Source: Methylomonas fluvii (GTDB lineage Bacteria > Pseudomonadota > Gammaproteobacteria > Methylococcales > Methylomonadaceae). Taken from it: a DNA stretch of 64,000 nucleotides. The position numbers were made by a program, and so were the translations under genes. Under the pieces are notes generated by a model that saw only the letters and a program-made list of their open reading frames with translations, made no database searches and was not told where the DNA came from. Location: NCBI RefSeq assembly GCF_014850975.1, contig NZ_JACXST010000003.1, positions 248,001-312,000 of the forward strand, given 5' to 3'. Shown here in pieces: positions 17,543-29,566 of this stretch (its first letter is position 1; each line of letters opens with the position of its first letter).

Positions 17543-20341
17543 TTGACCAATCGATTCCTACCCATCCATTTAGGCGCGCCGGGCGAAGAGATCAGCAAAA
17601 AAGATCTCTATGCGGTTGCCCAACGATTCAAGCACTTCAATCAGTTGCGTTTGCAACACGTACAAAGTTTTCTACAGCCGCGCCAGCAGGATTTCTTGAA
17701 GCTGCTGCCTTTACTGTTTCATCAAAACCATCCCTTGTTGCCGGGTTTCGTGTCGCTGGAAGGTCCGGCCGGTATTCCCGATTACACGCCCAACAAGCAG
17801 ACCACCGATGTTGCCAAGCAGTTTTCCAAAGGCTTTGTCTACAAGCGCAAGGCCTTAAGACACTATCCTATCCAGGCAATTTTTTTGATGGGTAGCGTCG
17901 GGAGTATGGCGTTTTCGAAAAACAGCGATATTGATATTTGGCTTTGCCATTCAGCCACTTTAGCGCCAGATGAATTAAACGAATTGCGGCAAAAAACCCA
18001 GGAAGTGGAAAAATGGGCGGCGACCTTAAAAATTGAGACGCATTTTTTTCTGGTCGATGCCGCGCAGTTTTTGCGCGGCGAAAATACGCCGATCTCTAAA
18101 GAAAGTAGCGGGGAAACCCAACATTATCTGTTGTTGGAAGAGTTTTACCGCACCTCGATTTACATCGCCGGGCGGATACCGGTCTGGTGGTTGGTACCTC
18201 CGCAACAGGAAAAATACTACAAGCAATATGTTGGGCATTTGCTGGAGAACCGCTTTATTTCGGAAACCGACGTCGTCGATTTCGGCGGCCTAGAAGATAT
18301 GCCGATGGCGGAATTTGTCAGCGCGACGCTTTGGCATATATACAAGTCTTTGACATCCCCGCATAAGTCCTTGTTGAAGCTGCTGCTGATGGAAAGTTAT
18401 GCCAGCGAATTTCCCGACCCGCAGTGGCTGTGTCTGTCATTGAAACAGGCGGTGTATCAAGGCGATTTCAGTGTCGAAAGCCTGGATCCTTATCTGCTGA
18501 TGTATCGCAAAGTGGATGCCTATCTGCGCCAGGCTCAGTCCAAACGCCGCTTGAATCTGATTCGGGAATGTTTTTACATGAAGATCATGGCTGCGTCCGA
18601 AAACCTCACTGAAAACAGAGTGCGCTTGCAGCGTGAAGATTATCTGCATAGCGTGGCAAGTCAATGGGAATGGCCGGAGGATTTGCTGGATAATTTGGCT
18701 AGCCAAAAATTTTGGGACATTAAGAAAGCCAGTGTCGAGCATGTGGTGATTCGCGATCAACTGCAACAATGCCTGCGGATGATTTTAAAGTTTTCCGGTT
18801 TGCCATTGGACCAGGCGCAGCGGGAAAACAGAGACTTGAAATTGATCGGCCGGAAATTGCGCGCAAGCCTGGATTTACGCCCCGACAAAATCGAAGTGCT
18901 CACCACCAGAACCACTGTCCATGCCAAACCGGATCTGCTGGTGGTGGTCGAAGTTCTTACTGACGACGCGCCGCCGCGCTGGTGTTTATACGATGACCGA
19001 GCGGCGTCGCAGAAAGCCTCTCTGGAAAGCGCGGTTAAATCCGGCGAGAGCTTGCTCGAAGTTTTATGCTGGGCCGTGGTAAACGGCTTGTATAAAAAAT
19101 CGCTCAATCTGCAACTGGTTACACCCAGTCTTAAAATCGCTAACAATGATTTGTATCAACTGTTTAATGAGTTAAACGCGTTTCTAAGCCGCTATTTGCC
19201 TGGTAAGGAGAGCGATCTGGAGGTTTATGGAGAGCCGAATCGCGTTTCGTCGTCCTTGTTAGTGATAAATCTCGGCGAAAGTTTGGCTATCGACGCCAAC
19301 AATCAACAATTGGTGATGAGCGAACGCTCAGACCCCTTGAGTTATGGTGACAGCCGTCAGTGTTTCATCCAGAGCATCCAGCGCCTATCCGTATCCAGTT
19401 GGGGTGAGGCCAGTTTGCAGCGCTACATAGGCATAGAGGGGATTTTTAACTGCCTGGTCGATGTGTTCAACAACAGCGCCGCGCCCTTGTCTGCCGATAA
19501 ACTCCAAGCGCTATGTTACAACCCGGTACGCGGCAGAAGCATAATATTGCGCATCGAAGCCTTGTTCGGCAATTTGCTCAAGTTTTTTGCATCCGCTCGG
19601 GACGGCTTGCAGCGCTATATCGTGGCTGCGGAGACCGGTTATGGCTTGTTCCAACTAAGAAATGGCAGCCTGAGCTATTACCGGCTGGACACCCAAAATC
19701 AACTGCTGCATGAACTAGCCAAACCGAATCCGCAATTTTCTGCAGTATTTTTTGATGCCTACGTACTGGATCAAACCTATATTCCGTTTTTATATACGCA
19801 GAATTTGGCTGATGTGATTCAGGTTTTTTACCATGCAACCAGCAAACATGTGGGTGTTTATGTGCTTGATGAAAAAGGCGCGCTGTTTGTCCATCAGCAT
19901 AGCAATGCCAATCCTGAGCATGTCATCACGCACTATTCCGTGTTTTTAGGCACTTTGCTGGCGCGTGCGCAATTGCCGGATGGTTTGAGTGTCAAATTTT
20001 ACGAAATCCAGCGCAATTCAGCGGGGGTGCTGTCTTGCCAAGTCGTGCCGGTCAATCTAGGCGCCAGTGTGATGGATCTGAGAGTCCGGATAGCGACCGA
20101 GGAAGACGGTACTATTGCCATTTATTGTAACGAACAAAAGTTTTCCGTCGCCAACGCCGACAGCTTCAAACCGATCCGCGCTCACATACTGGGCTATCGG
20201 AAAAATAGCGACGACTATCCGTTTCACATCACTGAAATAGATGTACCTTGTCGTCTGTTGGGCACAGACCGAAACGAGCAGTTACAAGCCGCCCATTTCC
20301 TAAACTACAAGCAAAAAATAGAAGACAAACTAAATATTTAA
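17543..20341 (+). CDS. cyaA: class I adenylate cyclase
   Basis: 932 residues, starting at TTG (MTNRFLP); no ATG fits. The nucleotidyl-transferase motif GSVGSMAFSKNSDIDIW lies at about 117-133 with metal-binding D129 and D131. The family-typical downstream stretches are present (VWWLVPPQQEKYY; ESYASEFPDPQWLCL). Makes cAMP from ATP. At 932 it is longer than E. coli CyaA (848); the extra length is spread over the C-terminal regulatory half. It follows the phosphatase gene by 42 bp, so cAMP synthesis may be co-expressed with the GTPase cassette. Confidence 0.93.
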   Translation: MTNRFLPIHLGAPGEEISKKDLYAVAQRFKHFNQLRLQHVQSFLQPRQQDFLKLLPLLFHQNHPLLPGFVSLEGPAGIPDYTPNKQTTDVAKQFSKGFVYKRKALRHYPIQAIFLMGSVGSMAFSKNSDIDIWLCHSATLAPDELNELRQKTQEVEKWAATLKIETHFFLVDAAQFLRGENTPISKESSGETQHYLLLEEFYRTSIYIAGRIPVWWLVPPQQEKYYKQYVGHLLENRFISETDVVDFGGLEDMPMAEFVSATLWHIYKSLTSPHKSLLKLLLMESYASEFPDPQWLCLSLKQAVYQGDFSVESLDPYLLMYRKVDAYLRQAQSKRRLNLIRECFYMKIMAASENLTENRVRLQREDYLHSVASQWEWPEDLLDNLASQKFWDIKKASVEHVVIRDQLQQCLRMILKFSGLPLDQAQRENRDLKLIGRKLRASLDLRPDKIEVLTTRTTVHAKPDLLVVVEVLTDDAPPRWCLYDDRAASQKASLESAVKSGESLLEVLCWAVVNGLYKKSLNLQLVTPSLKIANNDLYQLFNELNAFLSRYLPGKESDLEVYGEPNRVSSSLLVINLGESLAIDANNQQLVMSERSDPLSYGDSRQCFIQSIQRLSVSSWGEASLQRYIGIEGIFNCLVDVFNNSAAPLSADKLQALCYNPVRGRSIILRIEALFGNLLKFFASARDGLQRYIVAAETGYGLFQLRNGSLSYYRLDTQNQLLHELAKPNPQFSAVFFDAYVLDQTYIPFLYTQNLADVIQVFYHATSKHVGVYVLDEKGALFVHQHSNANPEHVITHYSVFLGTLLARAQLPDGLSVKFYEIQRNSAGVLSCQVVPVNLGASVMDLRVRIATEEDGTIAIYCNEQKFSVANADSFKPIRAHILGYRKNSDDYPFHITEIDVPCRLLGTDRNEQLQAAHFLNYKQKIEDKLNI

Positions 20342-20397
20342 TATTTCCGGGTCGCAGCCGATATTTAGCTCACACCAGTCGAGCTATGGGGGTTGCC

Positions 20398-21465
20398 ATG
20401 ATTATCCAGAATTCCGCCGTCCACCTGCAAAGTCAACATCAAGCGCAACAGATCAGCAAACGCAACGAATCGCTGCGGATCTGGATCGATAAGCCGGAAG
20501 ATACCGCCGATACAGTGCGAAAGACTCGTCCCGAAACGGCGCGCAACGCCATTCAAGATACCCTTGATCTCAGCCAGTCGGCGCAAACTTCGGCAACCGC
20601 AGCGCAAACCGTGGATACCAATAGGGCGCTCAGTTCCAAAGATAATCTGCTGTTGCAAATCATTAGACGCATGGTAAAGGAGATTACCGGCCGCGACTTT
20701 GAGTTATTCGCACCGGATGATCTCAAGGGGCAAGCCGACTCTGTGACCATTCAGGCTCCACAGCAAGCACCGGCAACATCGGCCCCGGAGCGCGAAGGGT
20801 ATGGACTGGTCTACCAAAAATCCGAGTCTTATTTCGAAAGCGAAACGACTAATTTCAGCGCCGAAGGTAATATCACCACCCGAGATGGGCAAACCCTGAG
20901 TTTTTCAGTGTCAATGTCGATGAGCCGCAGCTTTTATACCGAATCCAATCTCAGTATCCGCGCTGGCGACGCCGCGAAAACCGACCCTTTGGTCATCAAT
21001 TTCGACGGCAATGCCGCAGAGCTAAGCGGTAGCCGATTTCAATTTGATATCGATGCCGATGGGCGTTTGGATCAAATAGCCGGTTTGAAAGCCGGCAGCG
21101 GTCTGCTGGCATTGGACAAAAACCAGGATGGCCTAATTAACGACGGTTCGGAATTGTTCGGTCCGCGCAGCGGCAACGGCTTTGCCGACTTAGCGGCTTA
21201 TGACGACGATAACAATCAGTTTATCGACGCCGGCGATGCGGTCTACAAACAACTGCGAATCTGGCAACGGCATGATGACGGGTCACAGCAATTATTGGCG
21301 CTGGGCGATAAAAATGTCGGCGCGATTTACTTAGGTCATTTGACGACGCCGTTTCAATTAAAAGACACCGCCAATCAAGCGCTGGGTGAAATTGCCAGTA
21401 GCGGTATCTATTTAACCGAACAAGGCCAAGCCGGCAGCGTGCAGCAACTTAATTTCCTGGCTTGA
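20398..21465 (+). CDS. EF-hand-like calcium-binding protein, hypothetical
   Basis: 355 residues from the ATG at 20398, preceded by a GGGGG ribosome site; another ATG at 20386 is possible. No signal peptide is visible. The N-terminal half is helical and polar. The C-terminal half holds a run of Asp/Asn-rich loops of EF-hand or dockerin type: DIDADGRLDQI, DKNQDGLINDGSELFG, DDDNNQFIDAGD. This arrangement is common in uncharacterised proteobacterial proteins, often secreted by type I systems. It follows cyaA by 56 bp. Confidence 0.65.
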   Translation: MIIQNSAVHLQSQHQAQQISKRNESLRIWIDKPEDTADTVRKTRPETARNAIQDTLDLSQSAQTSATAAQTVDTNRALSSKDNLLLQIIRRMVKEITGRDFELFAPDDLKGQADSVTIQAPQQAPATSAPEREGYGLVYQKSESYFESETTNFSAEGNITTRDGQTLSFSVSMSMSRSFYTESNLSIRAGDAAKTDPLVINFDGNAAELSGSRFQFDIDADGRLDQIAGLKAGSGLLALDKNQDGLINDGSELFGPRSGNGFADLAAYDDDNNQFIDAGDAVYKQLRIWQRHDDGSQQLLALGDKNVGAIYLGHLTTPFQLKDTANQALGEIASSGIYLTEQGQAGSVQQLNFLA

Positions 21466-21852
21466 AACAAAGCTTCCCCATAATTTTCCTACGGCCGAGT
21501 CGGGGCATTTTTTCCGGCTTGGCTGAGCATGGATACCTACGCATCTCACGCCTGCCTCATCATCAGTCTGAATTCGATAATTGAGCTAGACTTGCCCACA
21601 TTGCAAAACAATATCGAAACAATCATTACATGCCATGCTTTATGGTTAGCCCGATCCTCAAGTATTGCTGTTCCGGCGAACCCGGACTGATTCCCTTCGC
21701 GGTCCATAAAGCCCTTAAGCGGTGGGAATGTCCCTCGCTGTCAATATGAAGGCCGGTTGATAGTTAAACCGCATGCCGGAGTAGGAATCCAGATGTCCGG
21801 GATTGCTGATTAATAACAATTAAATGACTTAAAGCGCTGCTTAGAAGCCCCT
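21466..21852. other. 387-bp intergenic leader before TonB receptor gene
   Basis: No reading frame fits. Weak dyads are visible, such as ATTCCC at 21690 with GGGAAT at 21723, and the last 60 bp are AT-rich. The length suggests a structured leader or promoter region for the receptor gene, but no known riboswitch core was found. Confidence 0.4.
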
Positions 21853-23838
21853 ATGAAAAAATATGTTGTCGGATTTTTAGTATTAACTGGTCACGCCTGC
21901 GTCTTGCAGGCCGCATCTCCAGACGTACTTGAGCTGAATGTGGAAGATTTGCTGAATGTTGAAGTGACTTCAGTCTCCAAGAAAGCCCAAGCTCTGAACG
22001 ATTCCGCGGCCGCGATATTTGTAATCACCAACGATGACATCAAGCGAACGGGCGCGACTAGTATTCCCGAGGCACTGCGTATGGCCCCGGGCCTTGACGT
22101 GGCGCGTATCGATTCGAACAAGTGGGCGGTCAGTGCCCGCGGCTTTAACGCCCGCTTCGCCAACAAGTTATTGGTGTTGATTGATGGCCGCAATACTTAT
22201 AGCCGCATGTTTTCCGGTACCTACTGGGAAAACCAGGATGTGATGATGGAGGATGTCGAACGGATTGAGGTGATCAGGGGGCCTGGCGCAACGCTGTGGG
22301 GCGCAAACGCGGTAAACGGCGTGATCAACATCATCACCAAACACAGTTCGAAAACGCAGGGCGGTTTGATCGCTGCGGGCGGTGGTACTGAGGAACAGGG
22401 ATTTGGTGCGCTTCGCTACGGTGGCAAGTTGGGCGAGGATACGACGGGCCGGGTATATGCCAAGGGGTTCAAACGTGATCAAAATACCAATGCGCAAGGC
22501 CATGGTGCCGGCGACGATTGGGACAAAGTACAGGGCGGGTTTCGCATAGATTCTCAGCTGTCGTCAGCGGACGAACTTAAGTTTCAGGGCGATCTTTATC
22601 ACAGTCATCTCAACCAGGTTCTGTCCCAGCCCAGTGCGGTGTCGCCGTATCATTTAACTGCCCGCGATAAAGCCGAAGCATACGGCGGCAATATCATGGG
22701 GCGTTGGCAGCACACGTTTTCCACCCAGTCCGATATGTCTCTACAATTGTTTTACGACTATTATCGGCGCAATGAGAACTGGATGTCCGAGGGGCGGGAT
22801 ACTTTTGACTTGGATTTTCAGCATCGCTTGGGCTTGTTTGATAGCCATGAGCTGATTTGGGGGCTGGGTTACCAACTGACCTCGGATCGCCTTGAAAGCA
22901 GCACTATCTTCAGCATGTCGCCCGCTCACCGGAAAAATCAATTATTCAGCGCCTTCGTCCAGGACGAAATGGAATTGATAGACCACACGCTGTGGTTGAC
23001 CTTGGGCAACAAATTTGAACATAACGATTTCACCGGATTTGAAGGCCAGCCCACTGCCAGATTAATGTGGGCGCCGGCTCTGAATCATCGGCTTTGGGCC
23101 GGGGTATCCAGAGCAGTGCGCACGCCTTCCCGCGGTGAAGCCAATATGCGCTTAACCACGGCGGTCGTGCCGCCGTCGTCGCCATTTTTTATACCGGTGG
23201 AATTGGCGCTGCAAGGTAACACAAGCTTGCGCAGTGAGGATGTGATTGCCTACGAAGTGGGTTACCGCACCACTATGATCAAATCGCTATCGGTGGATGT
23301 GACGGCGTTTTACAACGATTACGCGCACATGCGCGACGCTTCTCAAGGTGCCGCTTATTTTGATCCTATTCGTGGTGTTTTGGTCCAGCCTTTACCCTTT
23401 GGCAATAATTTAAAGGCCAAGACCTATGGCTTCGAAGTGTCGACTGTCTGGCAAATGCTGGATTGGTGGCGTTGGGATGCCAATTACAGCCTGCTTAAAA
23501 CCGAAGTGCCGCAGACCGCTATGGCGGTAGTCGGCGTCAGCCCACAACAACGAATGAATTTACGTAGTGCGGTCAATATTCGGCCTGATTTGGACTTTGA
23601 TGTGTGGTTTCGCTATGTAGGTAACAATGTTGCGGCAACGGCTTCCGGCAATAGTTACATACCCGATTATGTGACGATGGACGCGCGCTTGGCCTGGCGT
23701 CCGGAGCCGGATCTGGAAATATCGTTGGTAGGCCAAAACTTATTAACTAATAGTCACTTGGAATATCAACAAGAAAACCTGGTGCTGCCGACATTTATTG
23801 ATCGGGGTATGTACGGAAAAATCAGTTGGAATTTCTAA
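21853..23838 (+). CDS. TonB-dependent outer-membrane receptor
   Basis: 661 residues. Signal peptide 1-21. The plug domain at about 35-155 has VFVITNDDI-type and ALRMAPGLDVARID motifs, then ERIEVIRGPGATLWGANAVNGVINI, the standard plug signature. The rest is a 22-strand-type barrel ending in the outer-membrane terminal aromatic (WNF). Substrate is unknown. It is followed by a YfiR-like protein and a GGDEF-EAL hybrid kinase, an arrangement found in several gammaproteobacteria, so this receptor may relay a signal rather than, or as well as, import. Confidence 0.9.
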   Translation: MKKYVVGFLVLTGHACVLQAASPDVLELNVEDLLNVEVTSVSKKAQALNDSAAAIFVITNDDIKRTGATSIPEALRMAPGLDVARIDSNKWAVSARGFNARFANKLLVLIDGRNTYSRMFSGTYWENQDVMMEDVERIEVIRGPGATLWGANAVNGVINIITKHSSKTQGGLIAAGGGTEEQGFGALRYGGKLGEDTTGRVYAKGFKRDQNTNAQGHGAGDDWDKVQGGFRIDSQLSSADELKFQGDLYHSHLNQVLSQPSAVSPYHLTARDKAEAYGGNIMGRWQHTFSTQSDMSLQLFYDYYRRNENWMSEGRDTFDLDFQHRLGLFDSHELIWGLGYQLTSDRLESSTIFSMSPAHRKNQLFSAFVQDEMELIDHTLWLTLGNKFEHNDFTGFEGQPTARLMWAPALNHRLWAGVSRAVRTPSRGEANMRLTTAVVPPSSPFFIPVELALQGNTSLRSEDVIAYEVGYRTTMIKSLSVDVTAFYNDYAHMRDASQGAAYFDPIRGVLVQPLPFGNNLKAKTYGFEVSTVWQMLDWWRWDANYSLLKTEVPQTAMAVVGVSPQQRMNLRSAVNIRPDLDFDVWFRYVGNNVAATASGNSYIPDYVTMDARLAWRPEPDLEISLVGQNLLTNSHLEYQQENLVLPTFIDRGMYGKISWNF

Positions 23839-23901
23839 TGCCGCTGGCAGATAGACTGTTTTGCGTTTTTTCTATTTAATTAGATTATTGCTGCGGCTAA
23901 T

Positions 23902-24441
23902 ATGCAAAACGCAATAAGAACTTGTCTGCTGGTAGTGATATTAATAAGTTCAAGCGCGTCTTCTGCAGCGCCGTTGGCGCTTGAACAATATACGGTATTG
24001 GTCGCATTGACGCTTAATTTTGCGCACTTTACGCAATGGCCGGAGCAGGCGTTTGCCAATTCCGGAAATAACTTGCAGGTTTGTTTGGTGGGGGATAATG
24101 CATTATTGCAATCTTTTGATTCAATTAGCGGTAAAGCAGTTGGGAATAGAGTAATTAAAATAATTAATACGGATAAATTACGTAACTTAAATCAATGTCA
24201 TATTCTGTTTCTGAGTGAGTTGTCCAATAGTGTGTTGTCGCAAGTCTTTCTGGATACCAAGCAGTATCCGGTGTTGACGATAGGTGAAGAAGCCGATTTT
24301 ATCGGATCGGGAGGCATGGTGGCTATGGTGAATACGGATGGAAAAATACAGTTACATATCAATCTTGCCATGGTTAAAAGTTCGGGGCTAACGATTAGTT
24401 CCAGCCTTCTGCGCTTAGCGAAAATTGTCGGCGATAATTAG
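23902..24441 (+). CDS. YfiR-like periplasmic protein (DUF4154)
   Basis: 179 residues with a signal peptide (about 1-24). The family hallmarks are present: [58 protein letters not shown] and IQLHINLAM. In Pseudomonas YfiR sits in the periplasm and holds the diguanylate cyclase YfiN inactive until released by redox or envelope signals. Here the likely target is the membrane-bound hybrid kinase encoded by the next gene, whose ATG is 14 bp after this stop. Confidence 0.85.
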   Translation: MQNAIRTCLLVVILISSSASSAAPLALEQYTVLVALTLNFAHFTQWPEQAFANSGNNLQVCLVGDNALLQSFDSISGKAVGNRVIKIINTDKLRNLNQCHILFLSELSNSVLSQVFLDTKQYPVLTIGEEADFIGSGGMVAMVNTDGKIQLHINLAMVKSSGLTISSSLLRLAKIVGDN

Positions 24442-24454
24442 GAGAGATAATCGC

Positions 24455-27400
24455 ATGTTTAAATGGTTTAATAATGCGCCTATCAAGATCAAGCTAGTAT
24501 TTATTATGACTTTGATCGCTGTGGTGACACTGTTTTCGGCGAGCACTGCGATTGTTGTGAATGAATATTATGCCAAAAAGAAAGATACCGAGCAGCAGCT
24601 GGTATTAATTGCCAATATTATTGCGTCGAATATTTCAGCAGCACTAGTTTTTGAAGATACTGTCTCGGCTAATACTATGCTGAATAGTATGAAAACCCGG
24701 GATAGCATATTAAATGCCGAATTATATGATAAGCAAGGCAAGTTATTTGCCGATTATCACTCGCAAAAATTGGGTGTTAGTCATTGGGATGCGGAAAAAG
24801 CTTCCGCGCTGTTAAACGATGCGCAATTGCCTCCCAGTTCTGAAGGCCTATATGGTTTTATAAGCGAAGTTTTTGCTGATTGGTATGAGCGCTTGTTTCC
24901 TTATACTAATAATGTTGTCGGTAAGGCTGGGGAAAAAAACGTATTCAAATACGATGAGGACAATAATCTGCATTTTGTCCGGTCGATAGAGCTGGATGGT
25001 GACGTCGTAGGTGTATTGCATTTGGTGGATGACCAAAGCGGTTTCTACGCCATATTAAAAGCTTTTTATTCGACTATGGGTTTGATCGTGGTGTTTACCA
25101 TGATCTTAATCGGTATGTTGACCACCAAATTGCAGCAAATATTTTTGGCGCCCCTACTCAAACTGATGGACGCGATGCAATCAGTGGGGCATGAGAAGAG
25201 TTTTTCGCATCGGATTAACAAGACCAGCAGCGACGAATTTGGCGATTTAGCCGATGTGTACAATGCCATGCTTGCCGAAATCCAGTTCCGGGATGATCAA
25301 CTGGCGATGCACCGCAATTCTTTGGAGCAGCAGGTTGTCGAACGTACCCAGCAATTGGAAGAAAAAAATCAAGAACTGAGTATCAGCATCGCTGAAGCGC
25401 TTTCCGCAAAAGAACAAGCCGAACAAGCCAGTAAAGCCAAGTCGCAATTTTTGGCGACTATGAGCCATGAGATCAGAACGCCGATGAACGGCGTGTTGGG
25501 CATGACCGAGTTGTTGATGTCATCCGGTTTGGACGACCGGCAAAGCCGATTTGCAGACACTGCCTACCGTTCCGCCAATTCGCTACTCAGCATCATCAAT
25601 AATATTCTCGATTTTTCCAAAATCGAAGCCGGCAAATTGCAGTTGATCGTTCAGGAGTTCGATCTGCGCCGCTTATTGGAAGACACCGTGGAAATGATGG
25701 CGGAGCAAGCCCACCGTAAAGGCCTGGAATTGATATTGAATCTGCCGCACCAAATGCACTTTATTGTGCAAGGCGATGCGGAAAGATTACGGCAAGTGCT
25801 GGTAAACCTGCTGAGCAATGCCATCAAGTTTACCGAAGAAGGCGATGTGCAGCTAAAGGTGAGTTTTCCGGAAAATGCGGCCCGCGATAAAGTCAGATTA
25901 TTATTCGAAGTGATCGATACCGGCATAGGGGTTGCCGCAGAGCGGCAGGCGGAAATTTTCGACAGTTTCACGCAGTCCGACGGCAGCATAACCCGGCGTT
26001 ACGGCGGGACCGGTTTAGGTTTGACCATTTCCAAGCAATTAGTCGAATTAATGGGCGGTAGTCTGGGGCTGGAAAGCAATATCGGTCGGGGTTCCCGGTT
26101 TTACTTTGACTTAGAATTGGGGTTGGGCATCCAGGCCGACATCGAACGCGCCGATACCAGTGCGTTGGAAGGTCTGCACATCCTGGTAGTGGATGACAAT
26201 GCGATAAACCGCGACATACTCCACGATCAAGTTTCGCTATGGGGCGCGCATGTGACGACCGTCGATAGCGGTCCCAGGGCGCTGAAGCTACTGGTCGAGG
26301 CCGCTACACTAAATAATCCGTTTCAAGTTGCTCTGCTGGATTGGCATTTGCCGGTGATGGATGGCTTGATGCTGGCCAAGGCCATTCAATGCGACCAGCG
26401 GATTCCCAAACTGCCGCTGATCATGCTCAGCTCCGAAAATGTCAGCATTAAAACCGGCCTGACTCACGAATACGGCATCAGCTTTTACTTGAACAAGCCG
26501 GTTTTCCAACAACGTCTGCTGAATTGCTTGCTGGAAATCGCCACTTTCGCACCTCTGGAGCAAACGGCGCCTTCCGCTGTTTCACCGGAGCAAATTAAGT
26601 TATCCGGGCGCATTTTGGTGGCTGAGGATAACTTGGTCAATCAGGAAGTGGTCAAAAGCTTCTTAGAAAGCATGGGGTGCATCGCGGAGGTGGTAGCAGA
26701 CGGTCAGGAAGCGTTCCAAGCTGCCTGCCGGCGCCGTTATGACTTGATTTTGATGGATTGCCATATGCCGGTTATGGACGGCTTTTCGGCAACCATCAAA
26801 ATTCGCGAGCATGAACAAGCCACGGCCTCGAGCCGAATTCCCATTATTGCTTTAACCGCCGATGTGCAAAAAGGCATACACGATCAGTGTGAAATGGTGG
26901 GTATGGATGGCTATTTAAGTAAACCGTTCAGCAAGGAACAACTGCGCCATCTGTTGATAAATTGGCTGCCCATTGCTGCGGATAATGCACTGGAGCGGGC
27001 TCCGCTGGAATATCAAGACGCAGCGATGGCAGGGGACTTTACTCTTGGACCTATTTGCCAGGCCGATCTGGCACAGCTTCGGGATATTTACGATGCGAAT
27101 GGGGTAAGTTTATTAAACAAGGCCATCGCACTCTATCTGCAAACCGCGCCGGAAACCGCCGAAAAACTTAGACAAGCCGCTGCCGATGGGCAGGCGGATT
27201 TGCTAGCTGATATGGCTCACGCCCTAAAATCGTCCAGCGCCAATCTGGGTGCCAGGGACTTGTCTAAAACCTGCCGATTGCTGGAAACTGCCGGCCGCCA
27301 AGCGGATCTTGCTGCAATTCCGGAACTGCTGGCGGAATTCGAGGCGCAATTGCTGGCGGCTTTAGTAGAGTTGCGCGCTATTGCCCATGCCTGCGCAGCG

Positions 27401-29566
27401 CAGCCCGATGTGCCGCAAGCCGGCATGGATAAGCCGGTAGCCGACTTGTCCCTGGAAGCCAAGCGAATTTTACTGATAGACGACGATCCAAACTTCAGGT
27501 TAATTACCGGCGAGCAGTTAAAAGCCTCGGGCTTCGACATCGTGGAGGCGGAGAGTGGTGAAGCAGCGCTGCTATTGCTGGAGACAGCCATTCCGGATTT
27601 GGTGATAGTCGATGCGATTATGCCGGGTATCGACGGTTTTGAAACTTGCCGGCGCATGTCTGCCAACCCCGCCATGACCGACATTCCCATCATTATGTCT
27701 ACCGGCTTGGAAGACATCGAATCAATAAATCGGGCATTCAAGGTCGGCGCTACCGACTTCATCATCAAACCGCTGAATCATGTGGTGCTGATTCATCACA
27801 TCCGTTTTTTGCTGCGCTCCAGCCATGACACGGCGGAATTACGCAATAGTAAGCAGCAACTGTCCGCCGCACAACGTATTGCCGGTTTGGGCTACTGGAC
27901 TTGGGACCCGCGGCAGGACAAATTCGAAATATCGCCGTTTTTAGCGGAAATGTGTCAGATGCCGGCCGACTATTTTCGGGGTGAGCTCAGCAACTATTTG
28001 AATTTAATCGAGGCTGCGGACCGCAAAATTGTGCAGACCTTGATAGAAGCCGCTGCCCAAGGCGAACAAGTCGAGTATGTCGAGTACCGCTTGCGGCCGG
28101 ATCTGGAAACGCCCATTAGTGTCCGTCAGGATACGGCCTTGATCAGCAGCGGGCAGCTGAGCTTTGTCACCGGGACGGTGCAGGATATTTCCAAGCAAAA
28201 GCAATCGGAACAGATTATCCACCAGTTGGCGTATTTCGATGAGTTGACTGGCCTGGCTAGCCGCGTTCATTATCACAAACGTATTCAACAGACCATCAAA
28301 GCTTCGGCGCGCGGTAAGCTGGAGTTTGCGTTTTTATTTCTGGATCTGGACGAGTTTAAATATGTCAACGACAGCTTCGGACATAACGTCGGCGATCAAT
28401 TTCTGAAAGCGATTGCTCAGCGTATCCAAAGTGTGGTGCGTGAAGAAGACTTTGCCGCCAGACTGGGCGGAGATGAATTTTGTATCATCGCCAGCAGCAT
28501 TACCGACGAATTTCAAGCCATGGAAATCGCCGAACGCTGTTTGCAGGAAATCAACCGGCCTTTAATTCTGGACACCCACCATTTAAAGCCCCGCGTCAGT
28601 ATTGGTATTGCTATTTATCCAAAAGATGGCGAGAACGAGCATGACCTGATGAAAGCCGCCGACACAGCCATGTACGCAGCAAAAAGCGCCGGCAAACAGC
28701 GCTACGCTTACTATCGGCCAGAGATGACGGGCCTGGCGATTAAGCGGATGCAAGACGAGCAAGCTTTGCGGGACGCGCTGGAGCATCAGCAATTGCAATT
28801 ATATTACCAACCCCAGGTAAGTATGTTGGCTGGACGTATGATAGGTCTCGAAGCCTTGGTGCGCTGGCGACATCCGCTGCGCGGTTTACTGGGGCCCGGC
28901 GAATTTATTCCTTTGGCCGAAGCCTTGGGATTGAACGGTAAAATTAGTGACTGGGCTATTCAACAGGCTTGCGAGCAATTAATCGCCTGGCAAAATCAAG
29001 GGCTGCCGTTAAGCACCACGGCTGTTAATGTCTCGGCAAGCCATTTCCGCGATCCGCAATTCCCGTTCACGTTGCGGGAAATCCTCAAACAGACCCAATT
29101 GCCGGCTCACTATTTGCAAATCGAAGTCACGGAAAGTGCCATGCAAACTGCGGCAGACTTAGAGATATTTAAAAAGCTGAAGGGCATAGGAGTGAAAATA
29201 GCGATAGACGATTTTGGCACCGGCTTTTCGTCGCTGGCGTCGCTGAAGCAATTGCCGGTGGATTGTCTGAAAATCGACCGAACCTTTGTTCAGGATGTGT
29301 TGTTCAATCCGCAAACCCCGATTTTGCTCGGGACGATTATCGGCATGGCCAACGCGATGAATTTCTCGCTGGTGGCGGAAGGCGTCGAGACGATAGAGCA
29401 AGCCATGGTGATGAGCGGTTTGGGCTGCCAAGTGGTGCAAGGCTATTTGTTTAGCCAACCTTTGACTGCCGCCGAAGTGCCGGCCATGTTTGACAAAGAT
29501 TTCCGGCTGGAATTTATTCACGCCAAACCAGCCAATAACGATATTCATCGAAACGATTATGACTGA
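24455..29566 (+). CDS. hybrid sensor kinase with three receivers, HPt, PAS, GGDEF and EAL
   Basis: 1703 residues from the ATG at 24455, preceded by AGGAGA. Order: membrane helix about 8-30, periplasmic sensor to about 190, second helix about 200-225, HAMP, coiled coil, HisKA with H338 ([11 protein letters not shown]), HATPase, receiver 1 about 572-690 (LLDWHLP), receiver 2 about 717-835 (LMDCHMP), HPt with H922 (AHALKSSS), receiver 3 about 1003-1120 (VDAIMP), PAS-like region, GGDEF (intact at 1338-1342, RxxD inhibitory site just before it), and EAL with the catalytic set (LEALVRW, EVTES, DDFGTG, KIDRTF, AEGVE). Both c-di-GMP synthesis and breakdown look competent. Probably governed by the YfiR-like protein in the periplasm. 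Confidence 0.93.
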   Translation: MFKWFNNAPIKIKLVFIMTLIAVVTLFSASTAIVVNEYYAKKKDTEQQLVLIANIIASNISAALVFEDTVSANTMLNSMKTRDSILNAELYDKQGKLFADYHSQKLGVSHWDAEKASALLNDAQLPPSSEGLYGFISEVFADWYERLFPYTNNVVGKAGEKNVFKYDEDNNLHFVRSIELDGDVVGVLHLVDDQSGFYAILKAFYSTMGLIVVFTMILIGMLTTKLQQIFLAPLLKLMDAMQSVGHEKSFSHRINKTSSDEFGDLADVYNAMLAEIQFRDDQLAMHRNSLEQQVVERTQQLEEKNQELSISIAEALSAKEQAEQASKAKSQFLATMSHEIRTPMNGVLGMTELLMSSGLDDRQSRFADTAYRSANSLLSIINNILDFSKIEAGKLQLIVQEFDLRRLLEDTVEMMAEQAHRKGLELILNLPHQMHFIVQGDAERLRQVLVNLLSNAIKFTEEGDVQLKVSFPENAARDKVRLLFEVIDTGIGVAAERQAEIFDSFTQSDGSITRRYGGTGLGLTISKQLVELMGGSLGLESNIGRGSRFYFDLELGLGIQADIERADTSALEGLHILVVDDNAINRDILHDQVSLWGAHVTTVDSGPRALKLLVEAATLNNPFQVALLDWHLPVMDGLMLAKAIQCDQRIPKLPLIMLSSENVSIKTGLTHEYGISFYLNKPVFQQRLLNCLLEIATFAPLEQTAPSAVSPEQIKLSGRILVAEDNLVNQEVVKSFLESMGCIAEVVADGQEAFQAACRRRYDLILMDCHMPVMDGFSATIKIREHEQATASSRIPIIALTADVQKGIHDQCEMVGMDGYLSKPFSKEQLRHLLINWLPIAADNALERAPLEYQDAAMAGDFTLGPICQADLAQLRDIYDANGVSLLNKAIALYLQTAPETAEKLRQAAADGQADLLADMAHALKSSSANLGARDLSKTCRLLETAGRQADLAAIPELLAEFEAQLLAALVELRAIAHACAAQPDVPQAGMDKPVADLSLEAKRILLIDDDPNFRLITGEQLKASGFDIVEAESGEAALLLLETAIPDLVIVDAIMPGIDGFETCRRMSANPAMTDIPIIMSTGLEDIESINRAFKVGATDFIIKPLNHVVLIHHIRFLLRSSHDTAELRNSKQQLSAAQRIAGLGYWTWDPRQDKFEISPFLAEMCQMPADYFRGELSNYLNLIEAADRKIVQTLIEAAAQGEQVEYVEYRLRPDLETPISVRQDTALISSGQLSFVTGTVQDISKQKQSEQIIHQLAYFDELTGLASRVHYHKRIQQTIKASARGKLEFAFLFLDLDEFKYVNDSFGHNVGDQFLKAIAQRIQSVVREEDFAARLGGDEFCIIASSITDEFQAMEIAERCLQEINRPLILDTHHLKPRVSIGIAIYPKDGENEHDLMKAADTAMYAAKSAGKQRYAYYRPEMTGLAIKRMQDEQALRDALEHQQLQLYYQPQVSMLAGRMIGLEALVRWRHPLRGLLGPGEFIPLAEALGLNGKISDWAIQQACEQLIAWQNQGLPLSTTAVNVSASHFRDPQFPFTLREILKQTQLPAHYLQIEVTESAMQTAADLEIFKKLKGIGVKIAIDDFGTGFSSLASLKQLPVDCLKIDRTFVQDVLFNPQTPILLGTIIGMANAMNFSLVAEGVETIEQAMVMSGLGCQVVQGYLFSQPLTAAEVPAMFDKDFRLEFIHAKPANNDIHRNDYD

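Noticed and set aside
21640..21852. Cobalamin riboswitch ahead of the TonB receptor
   Set aside because: The conserved B12-box (GCCACTG and the AGNCAGGAGACCTGCC-type core) is absent; GGTGGGAATGTCC alone is not enough.
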